NCBI RefSeq assembly: GCF_014873945.1
Contig: NZ_JADBEC010000001.1
Span: forward strand, 124,001-188,000
Reading direction: 5' to 3'
Length of the DNA stretch: 64,000 nt
Source of the DNA: Rhizobium viscosum
GTDB lineage: Bacteria; Pseudomonadota; Alphaproteobacteria; Rhizobiales; Rhizobiaceae
Positions 37,642 to 47,040 of the stretch are shown here, one piece after another. How positions within the stretch are numbered: the stretch's first letter is position 1; the number at the start of each line of letters is the position of its first letter. The notes beneath the pieces were generated by a model. The model had not been told where the DNA came from. It did no database searches and worked only from the letters and a program-made list of their open reading frames with translations. The position numbers were made by a program, and so were the translations under genes.

Positions 37642-39048
37642 ATGTTCCAGTACGATCTCGTGGTAGTCGGCAGCGGTCCGGCAGGGCGCCGCGGCGCAAT
37701 CCAGGCTGCAAAACTCGGCAAGAAAGTGCTGGTCATCGAGCAGGGAAAACGTGTCGGCGGCGTGTCCGTCCATACAGGCACGATCCCTTCCAAGACGCTG
37801 CGCGAAACCGCACTCAATCTTTCCGGCTGGCGTGAGCGCGGCTTTTACGGCCGCAGCTACCGCGTCAAGCAGGAGATCAGTGCTGAAGACCTGCGCCGTC
37901 GCCTGCTGATCACGCTGGATCATGAAGTGGAAGTGCTCGAACATCAGTTCGCCCGCAACCGCGTCCAGCACATCCGCGGCAAGGCAAGCTTCGTCGATAC
38001 CAATACCCTGCAGATCATCAAGGACGACGGCGACACGATGACGGTGACCGGCGCCAGCATCCTGCTCGCCGTCGGTACCAAACCGTTTCGGCCCGATTAC
38101 ATGCCCTTCGACAGCAAGACCGTGCTCGACAGCGACGAACTGCTCGATATCGAGGAATTGCCGCGCAGCATGGTCGTCATCGGCGCCGGCGTCATCGGTA
38201 TTGAATATGCCACGATCTTTTCGGCACTGGATACGGCCGTGACCGTCATTGATCCAAAGTCGACCATGCTCGACTTTATTGACAAGGAAATCATCGAGGA
38301 TTTCACCTATCAGCTGCGCGACCGCAATATGAAGCTGCTGCTCGGCACAAAGGCCGAGAAGGTCGAGCGGCTTGAGACAGGCAAAGTGCAGCTGACACTC
38401 GACAGCGGCCGGCATCTCGTGACCGACATGGTGCTTTTCGCCGCCGGGCGCATGGGCGCCACCGACACACTCAACCTGGAGGCCATCGGTCTCGAGGCGG
38501 ACAGCCGCGGGCGCCTGAAGGTCAATCCCGAGACGTTCCAGACGTCCGTGCCTAATATCTATGCCGCCGGCGACGTTGTCGGCTTTCCGAGCCTTGCCTC
38601 AACCTCGATGGAACAGGGCCGCATTGCTGCGCGCGTCGCAATCGGCGCCGTTGCCAAGGAGCCGCAGAAATATTTCCCCTACGGCATCTATGCCGTGCCT
38701 GAAATTTCCACCTGCGGCCTGACCGAAGAGGAAATGAAGGAGCGTGGCATTCCCTATGAGTGCGGTATTGCCCGTTTCCGGGAGACATCGCGCGGCCACA
38801 TCATGGGTCTCGATACGGGTCTTCTGAAGCTCATCTTCTCGTTAAAGACGCGCCGCCTGCTCGGCGTACACATCGTCGGCGAAGGTGCTACCGAGCTCGT
38901 GCATATCGGCCAGGCAGTGCTCAACCTGAAGGGCACTGTCGAATATTTCGTCGAAAATACCTTCAACTACCCGACGCTTGCCGAAGCCTATAAAATCGCC
39001 GGCCTCGATGCGTGGAACCGCATGGGCGATATAAAGTCCGAACTTTAA
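37642..39048 (+). CDS. sthA: Soluble pyridine nucleotide transhydrogenase
   Basis: 468 residues from the ATG with GGGG six bases upstream; the open frame begins 19 codons earlier. FAD-binding GSGPAGRRGA and NAD(P)-binding VIGAGVIGIEYATIF are present. Where dihydrolipoamide dehydrogenases have the redox CxxxxC pair, this has HTGTIPSKTLR with no cysteine, the hallmark of Si-specific transhydrogenase. It balances NADPH and NAD+ in the cytoplasm. Gene is preceded by 97 bp after the phosphatase. Confidence 0.95.
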   Translation: MFQYDLVVVGSGPAGRRGAIQAAKLGKKVLVIEQGKRVGGVSVHTGTIPSKTLRETALNLSGWRERGFYGRSYRVKQEISAEDLRRRLLITLDHEVEVLEHQFARNRVQHIRGKASFVDTNTLQIIKDDGDTMTVTGASILLAVGTKPFRPDYMPFDSKTVLDSDELLDIEELPRSMVVIGAGVIGIEYATIFSALDTAVTVIDPKSTMLDFIDKEIIEDFTYQLRDRNMKLLLGTKAEKVERLETGKVQLTLDSGRHLVTDMVLFAAGRMGATDTLNLEAIGLEADSRGRLKVNPETFQTSVPNIYAAGDVVGFPSLASTSMEQGRIAARVAIGAVAKEPQKYFPYGIYAVPEISTCGLTEEEMKERGIPYECGIARFRETSRGHIMGLDTGLLKLIFSLKTRRLLGVHIVGEGATELVHIGQAVLNLKGTVEYFVENTFNYPTLAEAYKIAGLDAWNRMGDIKSEL

Positions 39049-39052
39049 GGAA

Positions 39053-39077
39053 GCGAGGGGAACGCCCTCGCCTTTCC
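39053..39077 (+). terminator. Hairpin after sthA
   Basis: GCGAGGG, a 5-base loop, CCCTCGC and CTTTCC: a stem of 7 bp with a weak T-tract just after the stop codon. Confidence 0.5.
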
Positions 39078-39360
39078 AGGCAACAGAATGTAAATCGCTG
39101 ATACTTAAGTTTTATTTTTCAGCAGGGTGTCTCGTTGCACGCTACTGGCGATTGCCTGTGCCCTGCGCCAACTACCTATATCCTATGTCAAAAGATATTG
39201 GTAAGGTCAGCATGTTCGCGCTTTGCATCGTTCTGTTGCGTTTTGCTTACTGTCTCCCCAAGTATGGGGTGCGCCTTTCAACAGCCTGAAATCCATGTCT
39301 TAGATCGGCCTGCGGTACCAGTAAGTCCAGCAATGCAGACTACAACGAAAGATAGATATT
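39078..39360. other. Intergenic region upstream of the radical SAM gene
   Basis: About 280 bases with lower GC content than the surroundings and no supported ORF. It should contain the promoter of the radical SAM gene. Confidence 0.4.
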
Positions 39361-41142
39361 TTGCCCGATATTTCAGAGGCTGCTCGCAGACGGTTTCAGC
39401 TGGTCCTGATAAAGCCGTCGCACTACGACGATGACGGCTACGTGATCCGATGGTGGCGGGCAATGATCCCCTCCAACTCGCTGGCGGCGATCTATGGGAT
39501 TGCCGCCGAGTGTGCGGAGCGGCAAGTGCTTGGGACCGACACAGCCATCGACATCACCGTCATCGATGAGACGAATACGCGCATCGATTTTGCAGCGCTG
39601 CTCTCCCAGTTCAAACGCAATGACAATTTCGGGATGATCGCGCTTATCGGCGTCCAGTCCAACCAGTATCCGCGTGCGCTCGATATTGCCCGTCCCTTCC
39701 GCGATGCGGGACTGCCGGTTTCGATGGGTGGCTTCCATATCTCGGGATGCCTGTCGATGCTTGACGGCGACGCGATCGGGCTCGACGAATGCCGCAAGAT
39801 GGGTGTTTCCATGTTTGCCGGCGAAGCCGAAGGACGGCTTGAGATGGTACTGCGAGATGCAGCAGCCGGTGAGCTGAAGCCACTCTACAATTTCATGAAC
39901 GACCTTCCCGGCATCGGCGGCACGCCGGTCCCTTTCCTGCCGAAGAATAATATCCAGCGCACGCTTGGCCTCAGCACCAGTTTCGATGCGGGCCGCGGCT
40001 GCCCCTACCAATGCTCCTTCTGCACGATCATTAACGTGCAGGGCCGTAAATCCCGTTTCCGCTCGGCCGACGATGTCGAGAAGCTGGTGCGCATGAACTG
40101 GGCGCAGGGCATCCATAAATTCTTTATCACCGACGACAATTTCGCCCGCAACAAGGACTGGGAAGCGATCTTCGACCGGCTGATCGAGCTCAGGGAAAAG
40201 GACGGCATTCCGCTCGGCCTGATGATCCAGGTGGACACGCTCTGCCACAAGATCCCGAACTTCATCGAAAAATCGAAGCGCGCCGGCGTCACGCGTGTCT
40301 TTATCGGCCTCGAAAACGTCAATCCGGACAATCTGACAGCAGCCAAGAAGAACCAGAACAAAATCACCGAATACCGCAAGATGCTGCTTGCCTGGAAGGC
40401 ACAGGGCATCATGACGCTTGCCGGCTACATTCTGGGTTTCCCGGCAGACACGCCGGAATCGATCCGGCGCGATATCAAGATCATTCAGGAAGAGCTGCCG
40501 CTCGACGTCATCGAATTCTTCGTTCTGACACCACTGCCCGGTTCCGAGGACCATCAGGTTCTCTGGAAGAAAGGCGTCGAGATGGATGCCGATCTCAATA
40601 TCTACGACGTCGAGCATGTCTGCACGGCGCATCCCAAGATGAGCAAGCAGGAGTGGGAGAGCATCTACCAGGAGGCCTGGTCGCTCTATTACTCGCCTGA
40701 CCACATGAAGACCCTGCTACGCCGCGGCGCGGCAACCGGCATCAAGCTCAGCAGTCTCGTCAAGGTCCTGGTCTCGTTTGCGACCACCGTGCCGCTGGAG
40801 AACGTCCATCCGCTGCAGAGCGGCCTTCTGCGCCTGAAGCATCCTTCAGAGCGGCGCCCCGGCCTGAAGCGCGAGCATCCGCTGCTGTTCTGGCCACGTT
40901 TTACCTTCGACACGATCCGCAAGCATCTTTCGCTCGCCGGCACGATCATCAAACTCAGCGTCTCGGCGTTCCTGATTGCCCGCAAGGCCGATGCCAAAAC
41001 CTACATGGACAAGGCCCTGACGCCGGTTGCTGACGATGATGAGGACGTTCTCGACCTTTTCACAAAGACCGCCGGCGGCACGGCCGCCGTCAGCCACATC
41101 AAGAAGGTTGCCGAACTGACCCACACTCGAAAGGCCGTTTAG
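39361..41142 (+). CDS. Cobalamin-binding-domain-type radical SAM protein
   Basis: 593 residues from a TTG start; the frame is open only to 39325. The N-terminal 160 residues are a B12-binding-like alpha/beta domain without a DxHxxG cobalamin motif. The radical SAM cluster motif is CPYQCSFC (Cys214, Cys218, Cys221), followed by FFITDDNFARN and RVFIGLENVNPDNL. A C-terminal extension of about 150 residues contains TPLPGSEDHQ and a possible amphipathic or membrane-associated helix (AGTIIKLSVSAFLIARK). Members of this class modify lipids or cofactors, but the substrate is unknown. It is not in an operon. Confidence 0.85.
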   Translation: MPDISEAARRRFQLVLIKPSHYDDDGYVIRWWRAMIPSNSLAAIYGIAAECAERQVLGTDTAIDITVIDETNTRIDFAALLSQFKRNDNFGMIALIGVQSNQYPRALDIARPFRDAGLPVSMGGFHISGCLSMLDGDAIGLDECRKMGVSMFAGEAEGRLEMVLRDAAAGELKPLYNFMNDLPGIGGTPVPFLPKNNIQRTLGLSTSFDAGRGCPYQCSFCTIINVQGRKSRFRSADDVEKLVRMNWAQGIHKFFITDDNFARNKDWEAIFDRLIELREKDGIPLGLMIQVDTLCHKIPNFIEKSKRAGVTRVFIGLENVNPDNLTAAKKNQNKITEYRKMLLAWKAQGIMTLAGYILGFPADTPESIRRDIKIIQEELPLDVIEFFVLTPLPGSEDHQVLWKKGVEMDADLNIYDVEHVCTAHPKMSKQEWESIYQEAWSLYYSPDHMKTLLRRGAATGIKLSSLVKVLVSFATTVPLENVHPLQSGLLRLKHPSERRPGLKREHPLLFWPRFTFDTIRKHLSLAGTIIKLSVSAFLIARKADAKTYMDKALTPVADDDEDVLDLFTKTAGGTAAVSHIKKVAELTHTRKAV

Positions 41143-41556
41143 AGCGTAGCGCGTCCATCTGGACGCACTAGCGGCGCTTTAACTCTTTGAATCATCCTAT
41201 CCAGCTTTCCGAAAATCAATTCCGATTTTCGGGCCGATGCTGCAAGCGCCACGATTGAGCAATTGAGAGAGAACGGCCACGTGATCTCGTGGCAGCGACG
41301 TGACGTCAATCTGCCGCCCGACCCCATTCTTAAGTTAATGGCGGTCGCGTCCTGCCTCAGCCTCTATATCATCCAATCGGTAAAGCAAAGCAGGGCGATC
41401 CATCGTCCCCTTCTCTCGTCGCTCCGGCGAGCAGCATGAACTGCTCCGGAGCGTGTACGCTTGATCGGGCGGGCATCCGCAGGCGTGACTTCGGTCTCTG
41501 CCATGGGAGGCACGTCGACCGGTGCATAGTTCAGTCTGATTTCAATGCTTCAATGA
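41143..41556. repeat. Intergenic region with RIME-like palindromes
   Basis: The first 90 bases carry two inverted repeats: GCGTCC/GGACGC (41151-41166) and CCGAAAATC/GATTTTCGG (41209-41232). The latter is a motif I associate with rhizobial intergenic mosaic (RIME-type) palindromes. The rest contains no supported gene. Confidence 0.5.
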
Positions 41557-41586
41557 AAAAGCCCTGCCGCAAGCGGCAGGGCTTTT
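41557..41586 (-). terminator. Rho-independent terminator of tig
   Basis: AAAAGCCCTGCCG, CAAG loop, CGGCAGGGCTTTT: a 13-bp stem that gives a T-run on both strands. It lies just after the tig stop codon. Confidence 0.85.
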
Positions 41587-41609
41587 GAATTTCAGCCTGG
41601 AAGAACCGA

Positions 41610-43103
41610 TTACTCGGCGCTGTCTTCGGAAGCCTTCTTCTTCGGGGCGGCCTTCTTCTTCGGCGCAGCTTCTTCGCCTTCAGCAGCGTCTGCAGAAGCC
41701 TCAGCCTTGGCTGCAGCCTTCTTCTTCGGAGCAGCCTTCTTGGTGTCGGCCTTTTCAGAGCTTTCGCCTTCTTCGTCGGCGAGCAGCTCTTCCTTCGTTA
41801 CCTTCTTGTCGGTGACGGCGATTTCGGTCAGCAGGTGATCGATGACCTTTTCTTCGAAGATCGGAGCGCGGATCGAAGCGGCGGCACCCGGCTGGCTGCG
41901 GAAGAACTCGAGGATCTGCTTTTCCTGGCCCGGATACTGGCGCAGCTGTTCGTAGATCGCGCGCTGCATTTCGTCTTCGCTGACTTCGACGCCGGCCTTT
42001 TCGCCGATTTCGGAGAGAACGAGGCCGAGGCGGACGCGGCGCTCGGCGAGCTTCTGGTATTCTTCGCGCGCCTGTTCTTCGGTGGTGTCCTCATCCTCGA
42101 AGGTCTTGCCGGACTGGGCGAGGTCATTGCTGACCTGGTTCCAGATGCCGTTATATTCGGCTTCGACGAGTTTGGACGGGGTTTCGAACTTGTACAGTTC
42201 GTCGAGCTGGTCGAGGATCTGGCGCTTCAGCTTCTGGCGCGTCAGCGAGCCGTACTGGGATTCGATCTGGCCGCGGACGATTTCCTTGAGGCGATCGGCG
42301 GATTCGAGGCCGAGCTTCTTGGCGAGTTCGTCGTTGATCTCGACATCAGCCGGAGCAGCAACTTCCTTGACGGTGACGTCGAAGGTGGCTTCCGCACCAG
42401 CAAGGTTCTTTGCCGGATAGTCGGCCGGGAAGGTCACGGTGATGGTCTTCTCATCGCCAGCCTTGAGGCCGACGAGCTGCTCTTCGAAGCCGGGGATGAA
42501 ACGGCCGGAGCCGAGAACCAGTTCAGCGTCCTGATCGGTGCCGCCGTCGAAGGCAACGCCATCGACCTTGCCGAGATAGTCCATCTTGACGCGGTCGCCG
42601 TTGGCTGCCTTGCCCTTCTTTTCGGCGTAGTCGCGGGCGCTTTCAGCGACCTTGAGAACCTGCTCATTGACTTCGTCGTCGGAGATGTCAACGACTTCGC
42701 GCGTGACCTTGATGCCCGCGTTGGACTTCAGCTCGATCGGCGGGAGAACTTCATAAGACAGGGTGAATTCGAAATCCTGCTCGGCGGCAAGGATCTTGTC
42801 TGCCTCGTCCTTGTCTTCCGTCATGTTGATTTCCGGCTGGGTAGCCGACTTCTCGCCACGGCTGGACAGGATCTGGGTCGGCTGGTCGCGAACGATCTCG
42901 TTGACGAGATCGGCCATGATGGACTTGCCGTAAAGCTTCTTGACGTGGGCGGTCGGAACCTTGCCAGGACGGAAACCGTTGATGCGAACCTTGTCCTTTA
43001 CGTCGGCAAGACGTTCGTTCAGCTTGTTTTCCATGTCCTTGGCCGGGATAACGACCTTGATTTCGCGCTTCAGCCCTTCAGCGAGCGTTTCGATAACCTG
43101 CAT
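41610..43103 (-). CDS. tig: Trigger factor
   Basis: 497 residues. The ribosome-binding N-domain (1-110) contains the signature GFRPGKVP. The FKBP-type PPIase domain (about 160-245) includes [20 protein letters not shown] and [13 protein letters not shown], and the C-terminal chaperone arms run to about residue 445. A Lys/Ala/Pro-rich tail of about 50 residues follows, with AAPKKKA repeated three times, making it longer than E. coli trigger factor (432). It folds nascent chains at the ribosome exit. tRNA-Leu lies immediately upstream on the same strand. Confidence 0.96.
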   Translation of the reverse strand: MQVIETLAEGLKREIKVVIPAKDMENKLNERLADVKDKVRINGFRPGKVPTAHVKKLYGKSIMADLVNEIVRDQPTQILSSRGEKSATQPEINMTEDKDEADKILAAEQDFEFTLSYEVLPPIELKSNAGIKVTREVVDISDDEVNEQVLKVAESARDYAEKKGKAANGDRVKMDYLGKVDGVAFDGGTDQDAELVLGSGRFIPGFEEQLVGLKAGDEKTITVTFPADYPAKNLAGAEATFDVTVKEVAAPADVEINDELAKKLGLESADRLKEIVRGQIESQYGSLTRQKLKRQILDQLDELYKFETPSKLVEAEYNGIWNQVSNDLAQSGKTFEDEDTTEEQAREEYQKLAERRVRLGLVLSEIGEKAGVEVSEDEMQRAIYEQLRQYPGQEKQILEFFRSQPGAAASIRAPIFEEKVIDHLLTEIAVTDKKVTKEELLADEEGESSEKADTKKAAPKKKAAAKAEASADAAEGEEAAPKKKAAPKKKASEDSAE

Positions 43104-43290
43104 GTCTTCCTACCTTCATTTCAGTGGCGGCCGTGCCCAGACGCCGTTCGTTTCGGTGAGCACGACGCCGGCCAACTGCCGCGCGTGGCTTTTTCTCAAT
43201 TCCTGTTCGTTCCGTCCGAAGCGGAACAGCACTCGCTTTCCGGGTATCCGGGACAACTAAGTTCCAGTCCTCCCGCCCTGCAAGGCAGCT

Positions 43291-43375
<85 letters not shown>

Positions 43376-43529
43376 GTTCGCAAAACCGCATGCATATGCC
43401 TGCACATGAGGCCTTCCGGAGCGCGGCGTCTCTATATCACCCGATTTAGAACAGGCAAAGGAAAAATGAACGGCAAATGACAGGGATTTGCGGGCAAAAG
43501 CGCACCGTTCCCGTCAGCCGCCTCAGTTC

Positions 43530-44120
43530 TCAATAGAGAGGCTCCTCATAGGCCGGCTTGCCGTCCACAACGAGGCTGCGGATCTGCGCGGCACCGGAGG
43601 AGGAAACGCTGGCAGCAATCGAAACGACGCCCTCGTTACGAGCCTCCTCCAGCGGCTTGCCCTCGCCTTCCGGTACATAATAGCGCTCTATCCCGTATTC
43701 GACCCGGATGGTTTCGCCATTATTAGGACCATAGCTATAGAAAGGCATGCTGCGCAGTACGACCGTATCTGATGTTGCCGGCAATTCCTTGAATGACGAT
43801 TCGACAATGCCCCAGAAACCATCCTGTTGGCGCTTGAGGCGTACCCACAGTGTCTGCTCGCCGGCTTCTGCCGGAATGCCACCGGTGACTGTCGAGACCG
43901 GGACCGACGATATATCGTAGTTCAGCACCACGTAGTCGCCACGCAGGAAATCGCGCGGATCAACCGGGGCCGTCTTCAGCAACACTTCGGTGCCGCTTGC
44001 CAAGATGGAAGCACGGCTCTGGATGATGTAACCGAGGATCAGCGTCTGCAAGCCGGCGACCAGGATCGCGGCAACAATATAGAAGCGGCCGGCCGGCGGT
44101 TTTGCAAAGGCAAAGCTCAT
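43530..44120 (-). CDS. GDYxxLxY-motif membrane protein
   Basis: 196 residues. One N-terminal helix (FYIVAAILVAGLQTLILGYI) and a periplasmic domain containing FLRGDYVVLNY, the family signature. The gene overlaps the upstream DUF2157 gene (ATGA), and this pairing is recurrent in bacteria. Its function is unknown, though the pair has been linked to envelope or membrane homeostasis only by context. Confidence 0.85.
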   Translation of the reverse strand: MSFAFAKPPAGRFYIVAAILVAGLQTLILGYIIQSRASILASGTEVLLKTAPVDPRDFLRGDYVVLNYDISSVPVSTVTGGIPAEAGEQTLWVRLKRQQDGFWGIVESSFKELPATSDTVVLRSMPFYSYGPNNGETIRVEYGIERYYVPEGEGKPLEEARNEGVVSIAASVSSSGAAQIRSLVVDGKPAYEEPLY

Positions 44121-45235
44121 GCGCGTTCCTCCCCTGCCTCGACTGATCCCGGTCCGGCCGCGAAACGTCTTTCGAGGCGGATGACAACCCAGGCGACGGC
44201 TGCGACCACCAGGCCCGAGAACAGGAAGAGGCTCGACGTGCCCAAGATCGTGCCGACCGTCACCGAGGCCAGATAGAGCATCTCGGCGGCGAAGGCGCCA
44301 TAGGCCAGATAGCGTACCGCGCCATTGTCCCGGCCATGCAGCACGATCGCCACGACGGCGGCAGCAAGAGTCAGCAGGCCAATGACGACCATACGCCCGC
44401 CTTCGTCCATTTCGATGTGAAGCAGGAACAATCCCATGACGGCGACGAGGAAACTATAGAATGCCGGGGCGGCACCCGCGGTCCTGACGAGCGTGGAAAT
44501 CGGCCGGACAGGCAAGGCGGTCAACAAGAAAGCCACCATGCCGAGGACGGCGAAAGTGATCGCCACGGAGATCTCTTCCGTCAGCGCATAGAGCCAAGCG
44601 AGCCAGCCGACGACCAGCAGATAGGCGAGATGGCGCGCCCGGTCGGCGCCGGTAAATCGCACGAGCCCGATGACGACAGCCGCCATGACAAGCGGCGCAT
44701 AGGGGCCAGATCCGACCCAGCGCGTATCGAAATTCTCAAGGTAGACTGCAAACGAAGCCCAGGAGAGGAAGCCTGCGACAACGGTCACTGCAGCCGAGCG
44801 GAAAAGGACCGCTGAAACGGTCGCCACGGCGAACCAGAGATACATGACCATCTGCTCATCGCCCGAGAGGTGATACATCTGGCCAATGAGCGAGATGGCG
44901 CCGCCGAAGCTCAGAGTACCAATGATGAGCAGACCGCCGGCGGTGGCGAGCGCGCCGCGCATAAGAAGAAGTGCAGCGCCGATGTGAACGGCCCAGATGA
45001 GCGCCAGCATCAGGCCGACGCGGACGAGACGCGGGATATACTCCCAGTTCGAGGCGACGAGCAGCAGCAGGGCGGCCCCGAGCAGCACGGCCGCCAATCC
45101 CATCAGCACGCGGCCGAGGCTGAAACTTGCCGGGCGGGTGTCGTATTCGGCCAGTAGCGTCTTCGCCGTCTCTTCCTCAAGAAGTCCCTTCTCCACCCAG
45201 AGCGAGAGATCCCGCTCCAACCTGCCCCGATACAT
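44117..45235 (-). CDS. DUF2157 integral membrane protein
   Basis: 372 residues with about ten predicted helices after a short cytoplasmic N-terminus. The DUF2157 head is MYRGRLERDLSLWVEKGLL followed by EEETAKTLLAEYD, then VLLGAALLLLVASNWEYIPR. It is the first gene of the two-gene operon with the GDYxxLxY protein. Function is unknown. Confidence 0.85.
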   Translation of the reverse strand: MYRGRLERDLSLWVEKGLLEEETAKTLLAEYDTRPASFSLGRVLMGLAAVLLGAALLLLVASNWEYIPRLVRVGLMLALIWAVHIGAALLLMRGALATAGGLLIIGTLSFGGAISLIGQMYHLSGDEQMVMYLWFAVATVSAVLFRSAAVTVVAGFLSWASFAVYLENFDTRWVGSGPYAPLVMAAVVIGLVRFTGADRARHLAYLLVVGWLAWLYALTEEISVAITFAVLGMVAFLLTALPVRPISTLVRTAGAAPAFYSFLVAVMGLFLLHIEMDEGGRMVVIGLLTLAAAVVAIVLHGRDNGAVRYLAYGAFAAEMLYLASVTVGTILGTSSLFLFSGLVVAAVAWVVIRLERRFAAGPGSVEAGEERA

Positions 45236-45544
45236 GCCCTACCCCGCATTGATCTGCCATCTTCGGCTTCTGCATTTATAGCGCAGGATCTGCGCGCGGA
45301 AACGCCGGTATTTGAAATATGCAAATTCCTCACTGGTCTTAATTAGGTCAGCCGTTAACGAAACACTAACCGCATCATTGCTAATATATACTCGTTGCGA
45401 AGAGGCATGCATGAACCGCATAGCCCTCATGAATATATTGCACTGCAAAAGAATCAAAAGTCATACTATTTACCTCGTATCGAAGCACGGGGATGGCGCC
45501 CCGGCCCGGGTTTCCGGAAGCCTGCGGATGATATGTCCGTGACG

Positions 45545-45665
45545 AGATTCGCAGACGCGCACTCCTCCTCCCAGCGCCCTGCGATAGACTGGCAACACTC
45601 CTCCTCCCAGTTGCCAGTCACCATCATGACGCCCGCCGGATCCTCCTCCGGTGGGCGTTTTGCTT
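45545..45665 (+). ncRNA. NfeR1/cuckoo-type anti-Shine-Dalgarno small RNA
   Basis: Three consecutive hairpins. Hairpin 1 (45550-45583) and hairpin 2 (45588-45618; stem ACTGGCAAC/GTTGCCAGT) share an identical 13-base loop, ACTCCTCCTCCCA. Hairpin 3 (45629-45658) has the loop ATCCTCCT in an ACGCCCGCCGG/CCGGTGGGCGT stem followed by TTTT, a Rho-independent terminator. CCUCCUCCC loops in each hairpin are the hallmark of the alphaproteobacterial cuckoo RNA family, including rhizobial alpha-r14/NfeR1, which base-pair with Shine-Dalgarno sequences to repress mRNAs. The 5' end is estimated; I could not place its promoter. Confidence 0.78.
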
Positions 45666-46087
45666 AACAGGTGGTTAAACGATTAGCACGCTGCCTTTTC
45701 GGGCTTTCGCGTGAAGCAGGGTAAAACAATCGTTAAGCCGTCTGGGGCAGTCGGGAGAGCGCTTTAAGAGCGCGAGGCCTGTTGTTGTTCGCCAGGACGC
45801 ATCGAGAAAATGCACCTACGGGAAAGACCATTCGCGGACGCCCCCGGCACACCAAATATCCATCTGCGAAAATGGCAGGCTGAGAAAAAATCGTTCTGCC
45901 TATTCATTGACCAGAAAATGGCCAAAGCATGTAAATCACGGCTTGAGCTTTGCGAATCATGCATAGGTGGCTTGAAATCTTGGCTCTGTTAGTTCTTCGC
46001 GGCGCAACATATATTCTGGTCATCAAGTAGAGGTCAGCGCCGAAGACAGGCTGCTGGCAGGATCAAGCCCTAGGAAAGGGGATTAAC
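45666..46087. other. Gene-poor interval between the small RNA and DUF1127 gene 1
   Basis: About 420 bases with no supported ORF. It ends with the leader of the first DUF1127 gene, but I cannot assign a promoter with confidence. Confidence 0.4.
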
Positions 46088-46234
46088 ATGAACTTCTCTC
46101 GCTCTTTCAATAACTGGCGCAAGTATCGTCAGACCGTTACTGAACTCGGTCGCATGACCAACCGCGAATTGCATGACCTCGGCATCGACCGTTCGGACAT
46201 CCATCGCGTTGCTCGCGAAGCTTCCGCCCGCTAA
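46088..46234 (+). CDS. DUF1127 micro-protein 1
   Basis: 48 residues, a typical DUF1127 length. The ATG follows AAAGGGGATTAAC. The sequence is Arg-rich and matches the family pattern: NNWRKYRQTVTELGRMTNRE then LHDLGIDRSDIHRVAREA. DUF1127 proteins are small and basic; members in related alphaproteobacteria have been reported to bind RNA and affect RNA turnover, phosphate responses and stress. It has its own terminator, so it is a monocistronic unit next to the hairpin RNA. Confidence 0.85.
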   Translation: MNFSRSFNNWRKYRQTVTELGRMTNRELHDLGIDRSDIHRVAREASAR

Positions 46235-46278
46235 GTACAGGTAATCGCTGCTCCTCCCAAGCAGATTGCCTTCCCAAA

Positions 46279-46312
46279 ACGCCTGCTGCCTGCGCAGCGG
46301 GCGTTTTCTTTT
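46279..46312 (+). terminator. Terminator of DUF1127 gene 1
   Basis: ACGCCTGCTGC, CTGC loop, GCAGCGGGCGT, then TTTTCTTTTTT. Confidence 0.85.
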
Positions 46313-46529
46313 TTCCTGTCGGTCAGGCTGCCGCAAAAGTTGCGGAAGCGTTAATTCTTTATCCGCTCAAAAATCGTGCGCTGCATAATTTGCGAGCATC
46401 AGATTGCACAATTGCATAGCAGACGCCTTTTATTTGCACTGCACAATATCGGGGATCTCGATTATATAGATGTCAACCGCAGAGACGGCGATCCCCGCCG
46501 CCTGCACAAGACATCTGAGGAAAAAGACC

Positions 46530-46673
46530 ATGAACCCGATCCGCATTGCAAAGAGCTGGATTAGCTACCGCCGCACGCTCAACGAACTTGGCAACCTGTC
46601 CAACCAGACGCTCGCCGACATCGGCGTGAGCCGTTACGACATCCGCGGCATCGCATCCCGCTCGTTCCGCTAA
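46530..46673 (+). CDS. DUF1127 micro-protein 2
   Basis: 47 residues. The ATG follows GAGGAAAAAGACC. Family pattern: SWISYRRTLNELGNLSNQTL then ADIGVSRYDIRGIASRSFR. It is a paralogue of the first DUF1127 protein, about 35% identical by eye, and has its own leader and terminator, so the two may be regulated separately. Confidence 0.88.
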   Translation: MNPIRIAKSWISYRRTLNELGNLSNQTLADIGVSRYDIRGIASRSFR

Positions 46674-46696
46674 TAAAGCGAGCACCATTCTCCAAG

Positions 46697-46727
46697 ACGG
46701 CGTCATCAGGCGCCGTTTTCGTTTTTG
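46697..46727 (+). terminator. Terminator of DUF1127 gene 2
   Basis: ACGGCG, 8-base loop, CGCCGT, then TTTTCGTTTTT, 23 bp after the stop codon. Confidence 0.8.
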
Positions 46728-46796
46728 GGCTTTGCTCTTTCTTTGTCGGAACCCTACCGCCTTCCGTCAGTTCTCCTTCACGAAAGGAGACTACAA

Positions 46797-47036
46797 ATGG
46801 CAAACCGACTCAATGCCGGCTTTACCGGCCAGCCGGCGAATAAGCCCGAAGGCATTCGCAAGGCTGCTTCCGATACAGCCTCTGCAGTCAAGCGCGAAGT
46901 GCAGGCCGTTGCAACGGGTGCGGCGGATCATCCCCACACTGCCAGCTCCGTCGTTGTGGGTATCGGCGTTCTGGCTTTCAGCATCGGCTATCTGCTCGGC
47001 CGCCAATCCGTCGAGACAAGCCGCTTCTGGAGGTAA
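46797..47036 (+). CDS. Small C-tail-anchored protein, DUF883-like
   Basis: 79 residues from the ATG with AAAGGAG upstream. The N-terminal 45 residues are hydrophilic, and a Gly/Val-rich helix (SVVVGIGVLAFSIGYLLGRQ) lies near the C-terminus. Ending in LLGR it recalls ElaB/YqjD/DUF883 proteins, which anchor ribosomes to the membrane in E. coli, but the resemblance is only in the tail. It is followed after 4 bp by another small gene. Confidence 0.65.
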   Translation: MANRLNAGFTGQPANKPEGIRKAASDTASAVKREVQAVATGAADHPHTASSVVVGIGVLAFSIGYLLGRQSVETSRFWR

Positions 47037-47040
47037 TATC

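Noticed and set aside
36060..37817. A 585-codon minus-strand ORF
   Set aside because: Antisense to radC, the phosphatase and the start of sthA; no domain recognised.
45395..45667. A 90-codon ORF over the hairpin RNA
   Set aside because: Its repeated SSSQ residues come from the CCTCCTCCCA loops, and it has no family. The hairpins and terminator explain the sequence better.
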